Shown piece by piece: positions 25,003-34,729 of a stretch of DNA of 64,000 nt. Both the position numbers and the translations under genes were made by a program. Each line of letters opens with the position of its first letter. Position 1 is the first letter of the stretch. The stretch comes from Prevotella sp. (GTDB lineage Bacteria; Bacteroidota; Bacteroidia; Bacteroidales; Bacteroidaceae), in assembly GCA_017449025.1 (NCBI GenBank), contig JAFSKJ010000069.1:21573-85572 (forward strand), given 5' to 3'. Below the pieces are notes generated by a model, which saw only the letters and a list, made by a program, of their open reading frames with translations, was not told the origin of the DNA and ran no database searches.

Positions 25003-25548
25003 ATGAAGATTTGTGTTTTTTGTTCTGCCAACGGGCAGATAGCTCCCGAGTACTTCGCAGCAGCGGAGGAGCTGGGGTTGTGGGCGGCCGAAGGCGGCCA
25101 CACCATTGTCTACGGCGGCGTCAACCAGGGGCTGATGGAACAGCTGGCCAGCACCGCCCACCACAACGGGAGCCGCACCATAGGTGTCATACCCACCATA
25201 GTGGAGCAGCGCGGGCGGAGGAGTGAGTATGTTGATGTGGAAATACCGTGCGACAACCTTTCCGACCGTAAACAGCTGATGATGGACATGTCCGACGTGT
25301 TCGTGGCTCTGCCAGGAGGCATAGGCACGCTCGACGAGATATTCACCGTGGCGGCCTCGGCCACCATCGGCTACCACAGCCGTAAGGTGGTGCTACTCAA
25401 CATCGGAGGCTTTTGGAACCCGCTGGTGAGCATGCTCGACAGCCTGGCCCAGAAGGGCATGATGAGAAACCCCTGGCAGGACTATCTTATGGTGGCGGAC
25501 ACCGTTGAGGAGATGGCCAGCCTCATTGGGCCTAATGAGGCCCATTAG
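25003..25548 (+). CDS. LOG-family nucleoside 5'-monophosphate phosphoribohydrolase
   Basis: A 181-residue protein of the LOG (TIGR00730) family, formerly called lysine decarboxylase-like. It has the family motif P-G-G-I-G-T-L-D-E (about residues 104-112), preceded by D-R-K-Q-L-M-M-D-M-S-D. LOG enzymes release the base from cytokinin-type or other nucleotide monophosphates; the bacterial role is often purine nucleotide housekeeping. Its end is joined to the next gene by a period-9 repeat. Confidence 0.88.
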   Translation: MKICVFCSANGQIAPEYFAAAEELGLWAAEGGHTIVYGGVNQGLMEQLASTAHHNGSRTIGVIPTIVEQRGRRSEYVDVEIPCDNLSDRKQLMMDMSDVFVALPGGIGTLDEIFTVAASATIGYHSRKVVLLNIGGFWNPLVSMLDSLAQKGMMRNPWQDYLMVADTVEEMASLIGPNEAH

Positions 25549-25585
25549 CTCCATTAGCCCCATGAGCCCCATTAGCCCCACTCTT
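25533..25585. repeat. Period-9 minisatellite at gene junction (MS3)
   Basis: Five to six units of CCCATTAGC / CCCATGAGC. Just upstream, CTCATTGGGCCTAATGAG is a near palindrome. The array covers the LOG stop codon and the possible starts of the methyltransferase. The unit is close to that of MS4 (CCCCATAAG). Confidence 0.7.
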
Positions 25586-26794
25586 CAATATATCCGCCTG
25601 CATGCCGCCGACGACGTACGCCAGCTGGCCCTGCACCCGCAGGCCGGCGACGATGTTGACGTGCCATTTGCCTTGCAGCAGATAGCCGGCAGACAGCGTG
25701 CCAGTGCCAAGCTCCCCACCTGGGCAGCCACCTACGACATAATCTTCCCTCCGCAGCTCTCCTTGGAGCAGTGCTCCAGCGAGGCCACGGCCCGCTACAA
25801 GAGACAATTGGTGGAGAGGCTGGGGGTAAGCTCCACATTTGTAGACCTCACCGGTGGCTTTGGCGTTGACTTTGCCATGATGGCTCCTTGCTTCAGCAAG
25901 GCAGTCTATGTGGAGCGCCAGGAGGAGCTTGCCGCTCTTGCCCGCCATAACTTCGGCGTCCTTGGCTTGTGTCAGGCCGAAGTGGTATGTGCCGATGCGG
26001 AAAACTATCTGCGGTCGATGGAACACGCCAGCCTCATCTTCGTAGACCCTGCGCGGCGTGACAGCCACGGCGCGCGCACCTACGGCATCAGCGACTGCAC
26101 TCCCGACGTGGTCAGCCTGCGCCTACTTCTCGTTGAGAAGGCCGACAGCGTACTGCTGAAGCTCTCGCCCATGCTCGACTGGCGCAAGGCGGTAAGCGAC
26201 ATCGGCAGCGAGTATGTGCGAGAGGTGCACATCGTGTCTGTTGGCAACGAGTGCAAGGAGCTGCTGCTGTTGATTGGGCAGGGAAGGGGTATGAGGCTGT
26301 TCTGCGTGAACGACGGGGAGACCTATGAGCCCCATAAGCCCCATGAGACCCATAAGACCCATGAACCCCATAAGCCCCATGAACCCCATAAGCCCCATAA
26401 GCCCCATAAGCCCCATAAGGTGGCTCCTAGCTCTTTTCTCTATGAGCCAAATACCTCGGTGATGAAGGCGGGCTGTTTTGAGGAGTTGGCGGCGCGCTTC
26501 GGCGTAAGCCAGATAGCTGCCAACAGCCACCTGTTCACCTCAACGCCTTTGGCCACCGGATTTCCGGGGCGCACCTTCGTCATAGACAAAGTCACCTCGC
26601 TGAACAAGCGCGAGCTTAAGGCCAGCCTCAACGGCGTTTCCAAGGCGAACATAGCCGTGAGGAACTTCCCCCTGTCGGTGGCGGAGTTGCGCAAGCGGCT
26701 GAAAATAAGCGAGGGTGGCAGCATCTACATCTTTGCTACCACCCTCGCCTCGGGCAATCACATACTATTGATATGCCATAAGCCTACAGCTTAG
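25562..26794 (+). CDS. Class I SAM-dependent methyltransferase, THUMP-like type
   Basis: About 410 residues. The fold is shown by F-V-D-L-T-G-G-F-G-V-D (SAM-binding motif I, near residue 95) and F-V-D-P-A-R-R-D (near 160). The start T-L-Q-Y-I-R-L-H-A-A-D-D-V-R-Q-L-A is as in the family, so ATG 25562 is preferred; in-frame ATGs at 25505 and 25535 would add repeat-coded residues. Relatives are putative RNA methyltransferases. Residues about 256-290 are an insertion of P-H-K / P-H-E tripeptides encoded by minisatellite MS4. The C-terminal half (T-S-V-M-K-A-G-C-F ... F-A-T-T-L) is normal, so the enzyme is probably intact. Confidence 0.82.
   Translation: MSPISPTLQYIRLHAADDVRQLALHPQAGDDVDVPFALQQIAGRQRASAKLPTWAATYDIIFPPQLSLEQCSSEATARYKRQLVERLGVSSTFVDLTGGFGVDFAMMAPCFSKAVYVERQEELAALARHNFGVLGLCQAEVVCADAENYLRSMEHASLIFVDPARRDSHGARTYGISDCTPDVVSLRLLLVEKADSVLLKLSPMLDWRKAVSDIGSEYVREVHIVSVGNECKELLLLIGQGRGMRLFCVNDGETYEPHKPHETHKTHEPHKPHEPHKPHKPHKPHKVAPSSFLYEPNTSVMKAGCFEELAARFGVSQIAANSHLFTSTPLATGFPGRTFVIDKVTSLNKRELKASLNGVSKANIAVRNFPLSVAELRKRLKISEGGSIYIFATTLASGNHILLICHKPTA
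26325..26423. repeat. In-frame period-9 minisatellite (MS4)
   Basis: About eleven units of CCCCATAAG with CATGA(G/A) and (G/A)ACC variants, encoding P-H-K, P-H-E and T-H-K tripeptides inside the methyltransferase. Being a multiple of three, length changes keep the frame. Confidence 0.9.
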
Positions 26795-26809
26795 GCCATG
26801 GCCATACTG

Positions 26810-27997
26810 TTAGTCGCACTTCTCTTCAATCACCTCGCTGGTAACCTTCTGCTTAACCTTCTTGGTGGTAATCTTCGGAACCTCACGCTCGGCGTAGGTG
26901 GTCTCCTTGAAGTTACCCTCGCCGGTGATGATCACGCAGCGGTTCTTGTCGTTCTCCTCAAACGGCTGCACGGTGTCGCCCTTTGAGTCGGTGGTTATGC
27001 GGTCGGCCTCAATGCCGTACTTGTTGACGAGAGCATCCTTACACTCGGCGGCGCGGCGCTCTGAGTACATCTTGTTGAGCCTGGGGTTGCCGGTGCCCTT
27101 GTCAGCATAGCCTACAACCATGATCTTGGCATCCTTGTATTTCTTCATCAGGTCGGCCACGCGCTGCATCTGGCTGTTTCCGGCCTCGGCGGGGTCGCTC
27201 TTGCAGATGACGTAGAAAATCTGCTCCTTCATGTCCACATCCTTCTCCACAGGATATTTCTCCTTCACCATAACAGTGTCGGGAACGTCTACCCATACCT
27301 CTTCCTCTATCTGGCGCACCACACGGGTGGGCTTCTGGTATCTGTGGCCGAAGCGGTAGCTTATGCCAATCATGCCGCTGATCATCCAGTCGTCGGCATC
27401 GTTGGTCTTGACGTTGAAGCGGTCGCCCATGTTGTTGGCATCAATCTCAAGCGAGACGCCGAAAGGTTTATCGACGTTGGTCTCTAAGCGCAGACCGGCG
27501 CGCAGGTTATGGGTGAGGTGGTGCCTGTCGTCGTTCCAGGCCAGCGGGGCCAGCTGGGGCTGGGCGGCGGTAATCTCGGTCAGGTCGTCGAACTTCCATG
27601 CGTTCACCAGTCCCAAGCCTCCCACGAAGATAAGGTTAATCGGACGGAAGGTGTTCTTCGACAACAGGTTCGACAGGTTGATAAGCAGGTCGGCGTTGGT
27701 GGTCAGGAAGTTCCACTTGTAGTCACGGTCGAGGGCCTCGAAGCGCCCCTTGGCCTGCAGTCCCTGTACGTGGAGGCGTGCTCCCACGACGGGAGAGAAA
27801 TAGCGGCCGAAGGAGATGGCACCCGTGGGCATGAGCAACTTGTCAATCTTTGCGTCGGTGACAGTCCATTGGATACCCCCCTGTGCTTCCACATAGTTGT
27901 ACGACTTCAGGCCGCAGCCTTTGTCGGTCTTGTCTTGCGCCATCGCAGCAACAGACGTGAGCAGCGCCGTGGCTGCCAATAATAAAACCTTTTTCAT
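26810..27997 (-). CDS. OmpA-family outer-membrane protein
   Basis: A 395-residue protein: signal peptide ending A-A-M-A-Q, a beta-barrel region (to about residue 225), a linker V-W-V-D-V-P-D-T-V-M, and an OmpA/MotB peptidoglycan-binding domain (about 250-370) with V-V-G-Y-A-D-K-G-T-G-N-P and Y-S-E-R-R-A-A-E-C-K-D-A-L. The C-terminus is unusually basic and valine-rich. It should anchor the outer membrane to the cell wall. Convergent with the methyltransferase; transcribed alone from a TACTTTTG promoter. Confidence 0.9.
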   Translation of the reverse strand: MKKVLLLAATALLTSVAAMAQDKTDKGCGLKSYNYVEAQGGIQWTVTDAKIDKLLMPTGAISFGRYFSPVVGARLHVQGLQAKGRFEALDRDYKWNFLTTNADLLINLSNLLSKNTFRPINLIFVGGLGLVNAWKFDDLTEITAAQPQLAPLAWNDDRHHLTHNLRAGLRLETNVDKPFGVSLEIDANNMGDRFNVKTNDADDWMISGMIGISYRFGHRYQKPTRVVRQIEEEVWVDVPDTVMVKEKYPVEKDVDMKEQIFYVICKSDPAEAGNSQMQRVADLMKKYKDAKIMVVGYADKGTGNPRLNKMYSERRAAECKDALVNKYGIEADRITTDSKGDTVQPFEENDKNRCVIITGEGNFKETTYAEREVPKITTKKVKQKVTSEVIEEKCD

Positions 27998-28032
27998 ACT
28001 CTTATAGCATTAGTTGTTTGTTATTCGTTGTG

Positions 28033-28102
28033 CAAAAGTAATGTAACTTTATGAAAAAAACAAATTTTTCTTTCTTTTTTTGGAAAAATAGGTGTAACTT
28101 TG
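28033..28102. promoter_or_regulatory. Divergent promoters: ompA-like gene and GNAT/parE operon
   Basis: Minus strand TACTTTTG at 28033-28040 and plus strand TAACTTTG at 28095-28102, each about 30 bases from the start codon served. Confidence 0.6.
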
Positions 28103-28131
28103 CCACATAATTCAGGAAAATGTTGTGAATC

Positions 28132-29286
28132 ATGGCATCTGTAGAGATAAAAAGAGTAGAAACGAAGAAGGACCTCGTAGCCTTCATCGACTTTCATTAT
28201 GAGTTATACAAGGGCAACAAGTACGATGCTCCCAACCTGTTCAGCGACGAGATGAACACGCTGAGCAGCGACAAGAATGCTGCCTTCGAGTTTTGCGAGG
28301 CTGAGTATTTCATGGCTTATAAAGAAGGCCGCTTGGTGGGGCGCGTGGCCGCCATCATCAACCACCGGTACAACGAACAGTGGCAGCGCAAGGCAGTGCG
28401 CTTCGGATGGATAGACCTGGTGAACGACGCCGACGTGATGCGGGCACTGCTTGGAGCCGTCGAGGACTACGGACGCAAGAAGGGCATGACGGAGATTATT
28501 GGGCCATTAGGCTTCACCGACATGGACCCCGAGGGAATGCTGACAAGGGGCTTCGACCAGCTCGGAACCATGGCCACCATTTACAACTATGAGTACTACC
28601 CGCAGCTGATGGAGAAGATGGAGGGCTACGAGAAGGACAACGACTACGTGGAATACAAAGCCTTCGTGCCGAAGGGCGACATGCCGGAAAAATTCTCGAA
28701 GGTGGCCCAGATGGTGGAGAAACGCTACAACCTGCACTGTCCGCAGCTCAAACGCAGCCAGGTGTTCGGCCCTGACGGCTACGGTCGCAAGGTGCTTGAT
28801 GTGGTGAACAAAACCTTCGGCGACCTGTATGGCTACTCACAGATGACCGACCGCCAGATAGACACCTACGTGAAGGAATACTTCAAGTTCTTCTCGATGG
28901 ACATGATATGCGTGATTGAAGACTGGAACACACCCGAGCACAAGGTGGTGGGCGTGGGCATCAGCATACCCTCGCTCACACGAGCACTGCAGAAGTGCCG
29001 CAAGGGGCGCCTGCTGCCATTCGGCTGGTGGCACATCTTCCGCGCACTCTACATGAAGAAGACCGACATCGTTGACTGCCTGCTCGTAGGAGTGCTGCCC
29101 GAATACCGCAGCAAGGGCGCCAACGCCCTGCTCTTCTACAACCTCATACCCATCTACCAGAAGCACGGCTTCAAGTGGGGCGAGACACATGTGCACATGG
29201 AGAGCAACACCGCCGTGCAGGCACAGTGGCAATACTTAGAGAACGAGCAGCACAAGCGCCGCCGCTGCTACAAGAAGCAGTTGTAG
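28132..29286 (+). CDS. GNAT-fold acyltransferase-like protein (YghO type)
   Basis: A 384-residue protein resembling the YghO-like group of N-acyltransferase-fold proteins of Bacteroidetes. Notable stretches are F-I-D-F-H-Y-E-L-Y-K-G-N near the start, G-P-L-G-F-T-D-M-D-P-E-G-M-L in the middle and G-V-L-P-E-Y-R-S-K-G-A-N-A-L-L-F near 320, the latter like an acetyl-CoA-binding loop. Substrate unknown. No signal peptide. It leads an operon with parE (21-base gap) and the S41 protease. Confidence 0.7.
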   Translation: MASVEIKRVETKKDLVAFIDFHYELYKGNKYDAPNLFSDEMNTLSSDKNAAFEFCEAEYFMAYKEGRLVGRVAAIINHRYNEQWQRKAVRFGWIDLVNDADVMRALLGAVEDYGRKKGMTEIIGPLGFTDMDPEGMLTRGFDQLGTMATIYNYEYYPQLMEKMEGYEKDNDYVEYKAFVPKGDMPEKFSKVAQMVEKRYNLHCPQLKRSQVFGPDGYGRKVLDVVNKTFGDLYGYSQMTDRQIDTYVKEYFKFFSMDMICVIEDWNTPEHKVVGVGISIPSLTRALQKCRKGRLLPFGWWHIFRALYMKKTDIVDCLLVGVLPEYRSKGANALLFYNLIPIYQKHGFKWGETHVHMESNTAVQAQWQYLENEQHKRRRCYKKQL

Positions 29287-29307
29287 GTATCAATACTTTT
29301 TAGAATA

Positions 29308-31275
29308 ATGGAAGACCAGAACATCAACACCCCGCAGCAGTCACCAGACACCATACAATACAACGACGACAACATCCAGACGCTCACCGGACTGGAGCAT
29401 ATACGCCTGCGACCGGGCATGTACATAGGAAGGCTAGGCGACGGCTCGTCGTCGGAAGACGGCATCTACGTGCTGTTGAAGGAGGTGTTCGACAACTCCA
29501 TAGACGAGTTCAAGATGCACGCCGGCGACCGCATAGAGGTGAACGTGGAGGACAACCTGCGCATCTCAGTGCGCGACTATGGCCGCGGCATACCGCAAGG
29601 CAAGCTCATAGAATCGGTGAGCATACTGAACACCAGCGGAAAGTTCGACTCAAAGGCTTTCAAGAAGAGCATCGGACTGAACGGAGTGGGCGTGAAGGCC
29701 GTAAACGCACTGAGCTCACATTTCCAGGTGGCCAGCTACCGCGACGGCAAGGTGCGCCGCGCCACCTTCGAACAGGGGAAGCTGATTAGCGACACCACCG
29801 AACCGTCGCAGGACGAGAACGGCACATACATCTACTTCGAACCGGACGCCACAAAGTTCGTGAACTATAATTTCCACGACGAGATAGTGGAGAACATGCT
29901 CCGCAACTACACCTACCTGAACACGGGCCTTACCATAATGTACAACGGGCGGCGGATAATCTCGCGACACGGCCTTGAGGACTTGCTCAAGGACCGCATG
30001 ACCACCGATGCCCTCTACCCCATCATTCACCTCCAGGGCGATGACATAGAGATTGCACTCACACACGCCAACCAGTATGGCGAGGAGTACTACTCTTTCG
30101 TCAACGGCCAGCACACCACACAGGGCGGCACCCACCAGAGTGCCTTCAAGGAGCATATCGCTCGCACCATCAAAGAGTTCTTCGGCAAGTATGAGTACAG
30201 CGACATACGTACGGGCATAGTGGCTGCCATTGCCATCAACGTTGAGGAGCCGATGTTCGAGAGCCAGACAAAAATCAAGCTCGGTTCGCTGACAATGGCC
30301 CCCGACGGTGTGAGCATCAACAAGTACGTGGGCGACTTCATCAAGCAGGAGGTGGACAACTATCTGCACATACACCAGGACGTGGCCGAGGCCATAGAGA
30401 ACAAGGTGAAGGAGAGCGAACGCGACCGCAAGGCCATGGCCGGCGTCACCAAGCTGGCACGTGAGCGCGCCAAGAAGGCCAACCTGCACAACCGCAAGCT
30501 GCGCGACTGCCGCATACACTTCAGCGATGCCAAGAACGAGCGCAAGGAGGAGTCGTGCATATTCATCACCGAGGGCGACTCGGCCAGCGGCTCCATAACC
30601 AAGAGCCGCGACGTGAACACACAGGCGGTGTTCTCGCTGAGGGGAAAGCCACTGAACACTTTCGGGCTGACAAAGAAGGTGGTCTACGAGAACGAGGAGT
30701 TCAACCTCTTGCAGGCTGCCTTGGACATCGAGGACGGTCTGGACACGCTGAGATACAACAAGGTGATAGTGGCCACCGATGCCGATGTCGACGGCATGCA
30801 CATCCGCCTGCTCATCATCACCTTCTTCCTCCAGTTCTTCCCCGAGCTTATCAAGAAGGGGCACGTCTACGTGCTGCAGACACCGCTGTTCCGCGTACGC
30901 AACCGACGCACGAAAATCAAGAACAAACAGGTGCTGGCCGACGAGGACAGCAGGAAGGCAAGCCTTAGCGCCAAAGGCAAGAACGACTTCATCACCCGCT
31001 ATTGCTATAGCGACGACGAGCGCCTGAAGGCCATCAGCGACCTTGGCCCCGACCCCGAGATAACCCGCTTCAAGGGGCTTGGAGAAATATCGCCGGAGGA
31101 GTTCGCCGGATTCATAGGCCCCGACATTCGCCTGGAACAGGTGACCCTTCATAAGACCGACCAAGTGCAGAAGCTCCTGGAGTACTACATGGGAAAGAAC
31201 ACCATGGAGCGCCAGAACTTCATCATCGACAACCTTGTCATAGAAGAAGACAAACCCGAGGAGGATGCAGCATGA
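29308..31275 (+). CDS. parE: DNA topoisomerase IV subunit B
   Basis: A 655-residue type IIA topoisomerase ATPase subunit. The GHKL ATPase has E-V-F-D-N-S-I-D-E (about residue 62), D-Y-G-R-G-I-P and [14 protein letters not shown]. The Toprim domain has [10 protein letters not shown] (about 425) and [12 protein letters not shown]. Length and sequence fit the ParE branch of Bacteroidetes rather than GyrB, though GyrB cannot be excluded without a tree. The partner parC is not in the window. ATGA overlap with the next gene. Confidence 0.87.
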   Translation: MEDQNINTPQQSPDTIQYNDDNIQTLTGLEHIRLRPGMYIGRLGDGSSSEDGIYVLLKEVFDNSIDEFKMHAGDRIEVNVEDNLRISVRDYGRGIPQGKLIESVSILNTSGKFDSKAFKKSIGLNGVGVKAVNALSSHFQVASYRDGKVRRATFEQGKLISDTTEPSQDENGTYIYFEPDATKFVNYNFHDEIVENMLRNYTYLNTGLTIMYNGRRIISRHGLEDLLKDRMTTDALYPIIHLQGDDIEIALTHANQYGEEYYSFVNGQHTTQGGTHQSAFKEHIARTIKEFFGKYEYSDIRTGIVAAIAINVEEPMFESQTKIKLGSLTMAPDGVSINKYVGDFIKQEVDNYLHIHQDVAEAIENKVKESERDRKAMAGVTKLARERAKKANLHNRKLRDCRIHFSDAKNERKEESCIFITEGDSASGSITKSRDVNTQAVFSLRGKPLNTFGLTKKVVYENEEFNLLQAALDIEDGLDTLRYNKVIVATDADVDGMHIRLLIITFFLQFFPELIKKGHVYVLQTPLFRVRNRRTKIKNKQVLADEDSRKASLSAKGKNDFITRYCYSDDERLKAISDLGPDPEITRFKGLGEISPEEFAGFIGPDIRLEQVTLHKTDQVQKLLEYYMGKNTMERQNFIIDNLVIEEDKPEEDAA

Positions 31276-32897
31276 AAAGTAAAACATGGAATAAAATGAG
31301 AGAGTCAAAGAGAAAAAACTGGTGGCTGGCATGTCTGTCTGCTTTCATTTTTTGTTCGTTCAACCCTTCTTGGGCGCAAATGCACATCAACATGGGCGAG
31401 GACTCGCCGCTGCGTAAGTTGCAGATAGCCGAGCTGGCAGTGTCGAACCTCTACGTTGACAGCGTAGACGAGAGGAAGCTGGTGGAGGATGCCATACGCG
31501 GCATGATAGAGAAGCTCGACCCGCACTCGTCGTATGCCACACCGAAGGAGGTACAGCAGATGAACGAGCCGCTGAACGGCAATTTCGAGGGCATAGGAGT
31601 GCAGTTCAACATGATTGACGACACGCTGCTCGTCATACAGCCTGTCACTGGCGGACCATCAGAGCGCGTGGGCATCATTGCCGGCGACAGAATAGTCTCT
31701 GTAAACGACACGGCCATAGCAGGAGTGAAAATGTCGAAGGAGGAAATCATGCGCCGGCTGCGCGGACCCAAGGACACCAAGGTGAGGCTGGGCGTGGTGC
31801 GACAGGGCATCAGCGAAAGACTTATGTTCACCGTTATGCGCGACAAGATTCCCGTGAAGTCGATAGATGCCGTCTACATGATAAGCCCCGAGGTGGGATA
31901 CATACGCATAGGAAACTTCGGGGCAACCACCCACGAGGAGTTTCTCAAGGCTCTCGACAAGCTCTCAGACCAGGGCATGCAGCACCTCATTCTCGACCTC
32001 CAGGAGAACGGCGGCGGCTACCTCCAGGCTGCCGTGGCCATAGCCAACGAGTTCCTCTCGAAGGGCGACCTGATTGTCTATACCGATGGCTTGCGTACTC
32101 CCCGCCAGGAGTACCGTGCGCGCGGTGAGGGACAGTTCATGTTCGGGCGCGTGGTGGTGCTCGTCGACGAGTACACGGCCTCGGCTGCTGAGATTGTCAC
32201 CGGAGCCATACAGGATCAGGACCGCGGAGAAGTGGTGGGACGCAGGACTTTCGGAAAGGGACTGGTGCAGCGACCCATCGACCTGCCCGACGGCTCGATG
32301 ATCCGCCTTACCGTGGCACACTACTATACGCCCTCGGGCCGATGCATACAGAAGCCATACGTCAAAGGCAAGCAGAAGGATTATCAGATGGACGTGGTCA
32401 ACCGCCTGCGCCACGGCGAGCTTACCAACCAGGACAGCATTCACTTTGCCGATTCGCTGAAGTTCGAGACACTGCAGCGCCACCGCACTGTCTATGGCGG
32501 AGGAGGCATAATGCCCGACCACTTCATTCCCCTCGACACCACACGCTATACCAACTACCACCGACAGCTGGCCGCCAAGTCCATAATCATTCAGCAGAAC
32601 CTGCGCTACGTGGACAACAACCGTCAAGAGCTGAAGAAGAAGTACAAGACTTTTGACAAGTTCAAGAGCCACTTCAATGTACCGCAGCAGCTCATCGACG
32701 CCATTGTTGCCGAGGCCGACAAGCAGGGCGTGAAACCTAAGGACGACGCAGAGTTTCAGAAGACAATGCCGTACCTGCGCCTGCAGCTGAAGGCTCTCGT
32801 GGCTCGCGACCTGTGGGACATGAGCGAGTATTTCGCCATCATCAACGAGGAGAGCGACGCTGTGAAGAAAGCCCTTGAGCTACTTGTTGAGCCGTAG
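31272..32897 (+). CDS. S41 family C-terminal processing peptidase
   Basis: A 541-residue exported protease. Signal peptide with [12 protein letters not shown] domain (about residues 95-175, [17 protein letters not shown]), then the S41 core: L-D-L-Q-E-N-G-G-G and the nucleophile Ser in [16 protein letters not shown], Lys in R-T-F-G-K-G-L-V-Q. CtpA-type enzymes trim envelope proteins in the periplasm. It overlaps parE by four bases. Its 3' end overlaps the convergent nigD-like gene by 18 bases. Confidence 0.92.
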   Translation: MKSKTWNKMRESKRKNWWLACLSAFIFCSFNPSWAQMHINMGEDSPLRKLQIAELAVSNLYVDSVDERKLVEDAIRGMIEKLDPHSSYATPKEVQQMNEPLNGNFEGIGVQFNMIDDTLLVIQPVTGGPSERVGIIAGDRIVSVNDTAIAGVKMSKEEIMRRLRGPKDTKVRLGVVRQGISERLMFTVMRDKIPVKSIDAVYMISPEVGYIRIGNFGATTHEEFLKALDKLSDQGMQHLILDLQENGGGYLQAAVAIANEFLSKGDLIVYTDGLRTPRQEYRARGEGQFMFGRVVVLVDEYTASAAEIVTGAIQDQDRGEVVGRRTFGKGLVQRPIDLPDGSMIRLTVAHYYTPSGRCIQKPYVKGKQKDYQMDVVNRLRHGELTNQDSIHFADSLKFETLQRHRTVYGGGGIMPDHFIPLDTTRYTNYHRQLAAKSIIIQQNLRYVDNNRQELKKKYKTFDKFKSHFNVPQQLIDAIVAEADKQGVKPKDDAEFQKTMPYLRLQLKALVARDLWDMSEYFAIINEESDAVKKALELLVEP

Positions 32898-33572
32898 GGT
32901 CTTTGTCACCGTGCCTGCGTAGGTGTTCACGGTGAGCGCCACTGAGTCGGCCCCGATGGTGCTGGCAGGAATGCTTAAATAAGTAAGGTGTGAATAGTAT
33001 TCGGGCACGCCGCCTTGGCTGTGGTACAGCTTAAGGTGGCGTGTCTTGGTGTTGTCGGCATTCACCATGAGCGTGTCGTCGAGCAAGGCCAGCGTATGGC
33101 GCGCCTTGTCGTCGTCGCCCGTGCCCGTCATCAGCAGCATGCCAATGTTCAGGTAGGCGCCGTTGCGGCTCATCCACACGCTTTGCAGCTTCACGGGGTC
33201 GGTCACCATGCCTTTCTTGAAGAAATCCTTGGTGTGGGGCATGAGTGTGAGCACCTGCCCAAGGCTGACAGCCTCGGTGGTAAAGGGACTGTCGGTGGCC
33301 GACGGCTTATGGTAGAGCGCGGCACGGTAGACGGTGTCGGGAGCGCTTGCCCATTTTGCGGCATAGGGCTGTGTAAGGCGTAGCGAGTCGCCGTCGTCGG
33401 TGATGACGTAGTCCACCAGGGTGCTCCCGTTGGTGTGTGCCCTTACGAAGTCGGCCGTCAGCAGCGAGTATTCGCCCTCGCCCTCCTCGTAATCGTCGAT
33501 GGTGCACGAGAGAAGGGCGGTGGTGGCCAAGGCCATCAGCCCGAAGAGTAGCCGTTTTGTTGCTCTGTACAT
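32880..33572 (-). CDS. NigD-like lipoprotein
   Basis: A 230-residue lipoprotein: A-T-T-A-L-L-S-C lipobox at the N-terminus, followed by acidic D-D-Y-E-E-G-E-G-E-Y-S and a beta-rich body. The start at 33572 is chosen as it gives the signal peptide; the upstream frame lies inside the acyltransferase gene. NigD proteins were first linked to bacteriocin immunity loci, but most Bacteroidales copies have no known role. Last gene of the PASTA-rluD-ddl operon. Confidence 0.78.
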   Translation of the reverse strand: MYRATKRLLFGLMALATTALLSCTIDDYEEGEGEYSLLTADFVRAHTNGSTLVDYVITDDGDSLRLTQPYAAKWASAPDTVYRAALYHKPSATDSPFTTEAVSLGQVLTLMPHTKDFFKKGMVTDPVKLQSVWMSRNGAYLNIGMLLMTGTGDDDKARHTLALLDDTLMVNADNTKTRHLKLYHSQGGVPEYYSHLTYLSIPASTIGADSVALTVNTYAGTVTKTLRLNK

Positions 33573-33585
33573 AGTTGCCGGATTT

Positions 33586-34728
33586 TTACTGTATGCCGCA
33601 GGCGGCATTGTAGTTGCGTAGCGGATTGGCGTACATGGTGAGCATGCGCTCGCGGAGGAAGGCCTCGTCTTTTCCGTCGATGCTGATTTTCTCCATCTGC
33701 TGGGCCATGTAGCCGTCGAACAGCTGCTCGTCTGCCGGGCTTTCGCCGGTGCCTTCAAGCTTGCTCAAGGCAATGCGGTTGGAGGGGAAGATGCGGTAGT
33801 GGCGATGTATCTCCTGGTCGATGTGAGCCGCCACGGCGTCGAACAGCTCCGACTTGGGCATGTCGGCGGGCAGGGTGTCGAGCCACGGGTCTATGCAGGG
33901 GGCGCAGTGGTAGTGTATGCCGCCCTTGTAGCCCAAGATGCCGGTCTTCATCGACAGCACGTCGTCGGCTTTCGACTTCTTCCATCCCTCAATGTCGCGC
34001 CTCAGCTGGTACTCCTGGGCCTTAAGGTAGTCGCACGGGTCATACTCGTAGCTGATGCTCAGCGGAACGAGGTGCAGCTGCTTAAGCCGCTCCACTACCG
34101 TGCCCTCGCCGCCCATGGCCATCATCTTCAGTATGCTTGGCTGGGTGCGGTCGTTGCTGTCCTTGGCGCGTCCCTCCCGCTGTGCTATCCACACGTTGTC
34201 GTTCTTCTCGCTGATCACGTAGTGCATGTACTCCGAGAGACGCTTCGACGATGCCAGCATCTCGCGTATGCCCAACGAGCGCTCCACAATGAACGACTTG
34301 TTCAGCCTTACCAGGTCCTTTATCCATGGTGCTGCCAGCAGGTTGTCGCCAATGGCTATCTCGCATGTGGTTCCGAAACCGGCGTCGAACAGCATCATGT
34401 CAAGCAGGGCTGAGTCGAGCACTATGTCGCGGTGGTTCGAGATGAAGGTGTAACGCTTGGTGGTGTCAATGTTTGTCACGTCCATGTCGCAGCCTGTCGA
34501 CGCCTTTGACAGCAGGTCCTTGAGGAAGCCGTAGCAGAAGGTTGTCTGGAATTCCAGGTTGGTCTTACACTGCCGGAGCTTTACCTCCAAGGCGTTGAAG
34601 GGCACGCCAGGGAACACGGCAGCCACCACCGAGCGGAACTGTGGATCGGCGCACAGACGGTCGTAGACAGCGGGAAGCTCTTCCGGCTCGTACGGCCTGA
34701 TGGGGTCGAATATCTCTGGTATTCTCAT
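33586..34728 (-). CDS. PlsC-like 1-acylglycerol-3-phosphate acyltransferase
   Basis: A 380-residue protein with the acyltransferase motif N-H-R-D-I-V-L-D (N-H-x4-D, about residue 99) and A-Q-R-E-G-R-A-K-D further on, the glycerolipid acyltransferase pattern. It is longer than typical PlsC and lacks strong membrane segments. Likely role in phospholipid synthesis or lipid remodelling. One base separates it from ddl. Confidence 0.8.
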   Translation of the reverse strand: MRIPEIFDPIRPYEPEELPAVYDRLCADPQFRSVVAAVFPGVPFNALEVKLRQCKTNLEFQTTFCYGFLKDLLSKASTGCDMDVTNIDTTKRYTFISNHRDIVLDSALLDMMLFDAGFGTTCEIAIGDNLLAAPWIKDLVRLNKSFIVERSLGIREMLASSKRLSEYMHYVISEKNDNVWIAQREGRAKDSNDRTQPSILKMMAMGGEGTVVERLKQLHLVPLSISYEYDPCDYLKAQEYQLRRDIEGWKKSKADDVLSMKTGILGYKGGIHYHCAPCIDPWLDTLPADMPKSELFDAVAAHIDQEIHRHYRIFPSNRIALSKLEGTGESPADEQLFDGYMAQQMEKISIDGKDEAFLRERMLTMYANPLRNYNAACGIQ

Positions 34729-34729
34729 C

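Noticed and set aside
26325-26423. Possible CRISPR array
   Set aside because: The units are 9 bp with no spacers, lie in a coding frame and there are no cas genes. The same holds for the arrays at 20856, 21655 and 25533.
29716-31332. A 538-codon minus-strand frame opposite parE
   Set aside because: parE motifs on the other strand are complete; the antisense reading is Leu/Val/His-rich with no recognisable domain.
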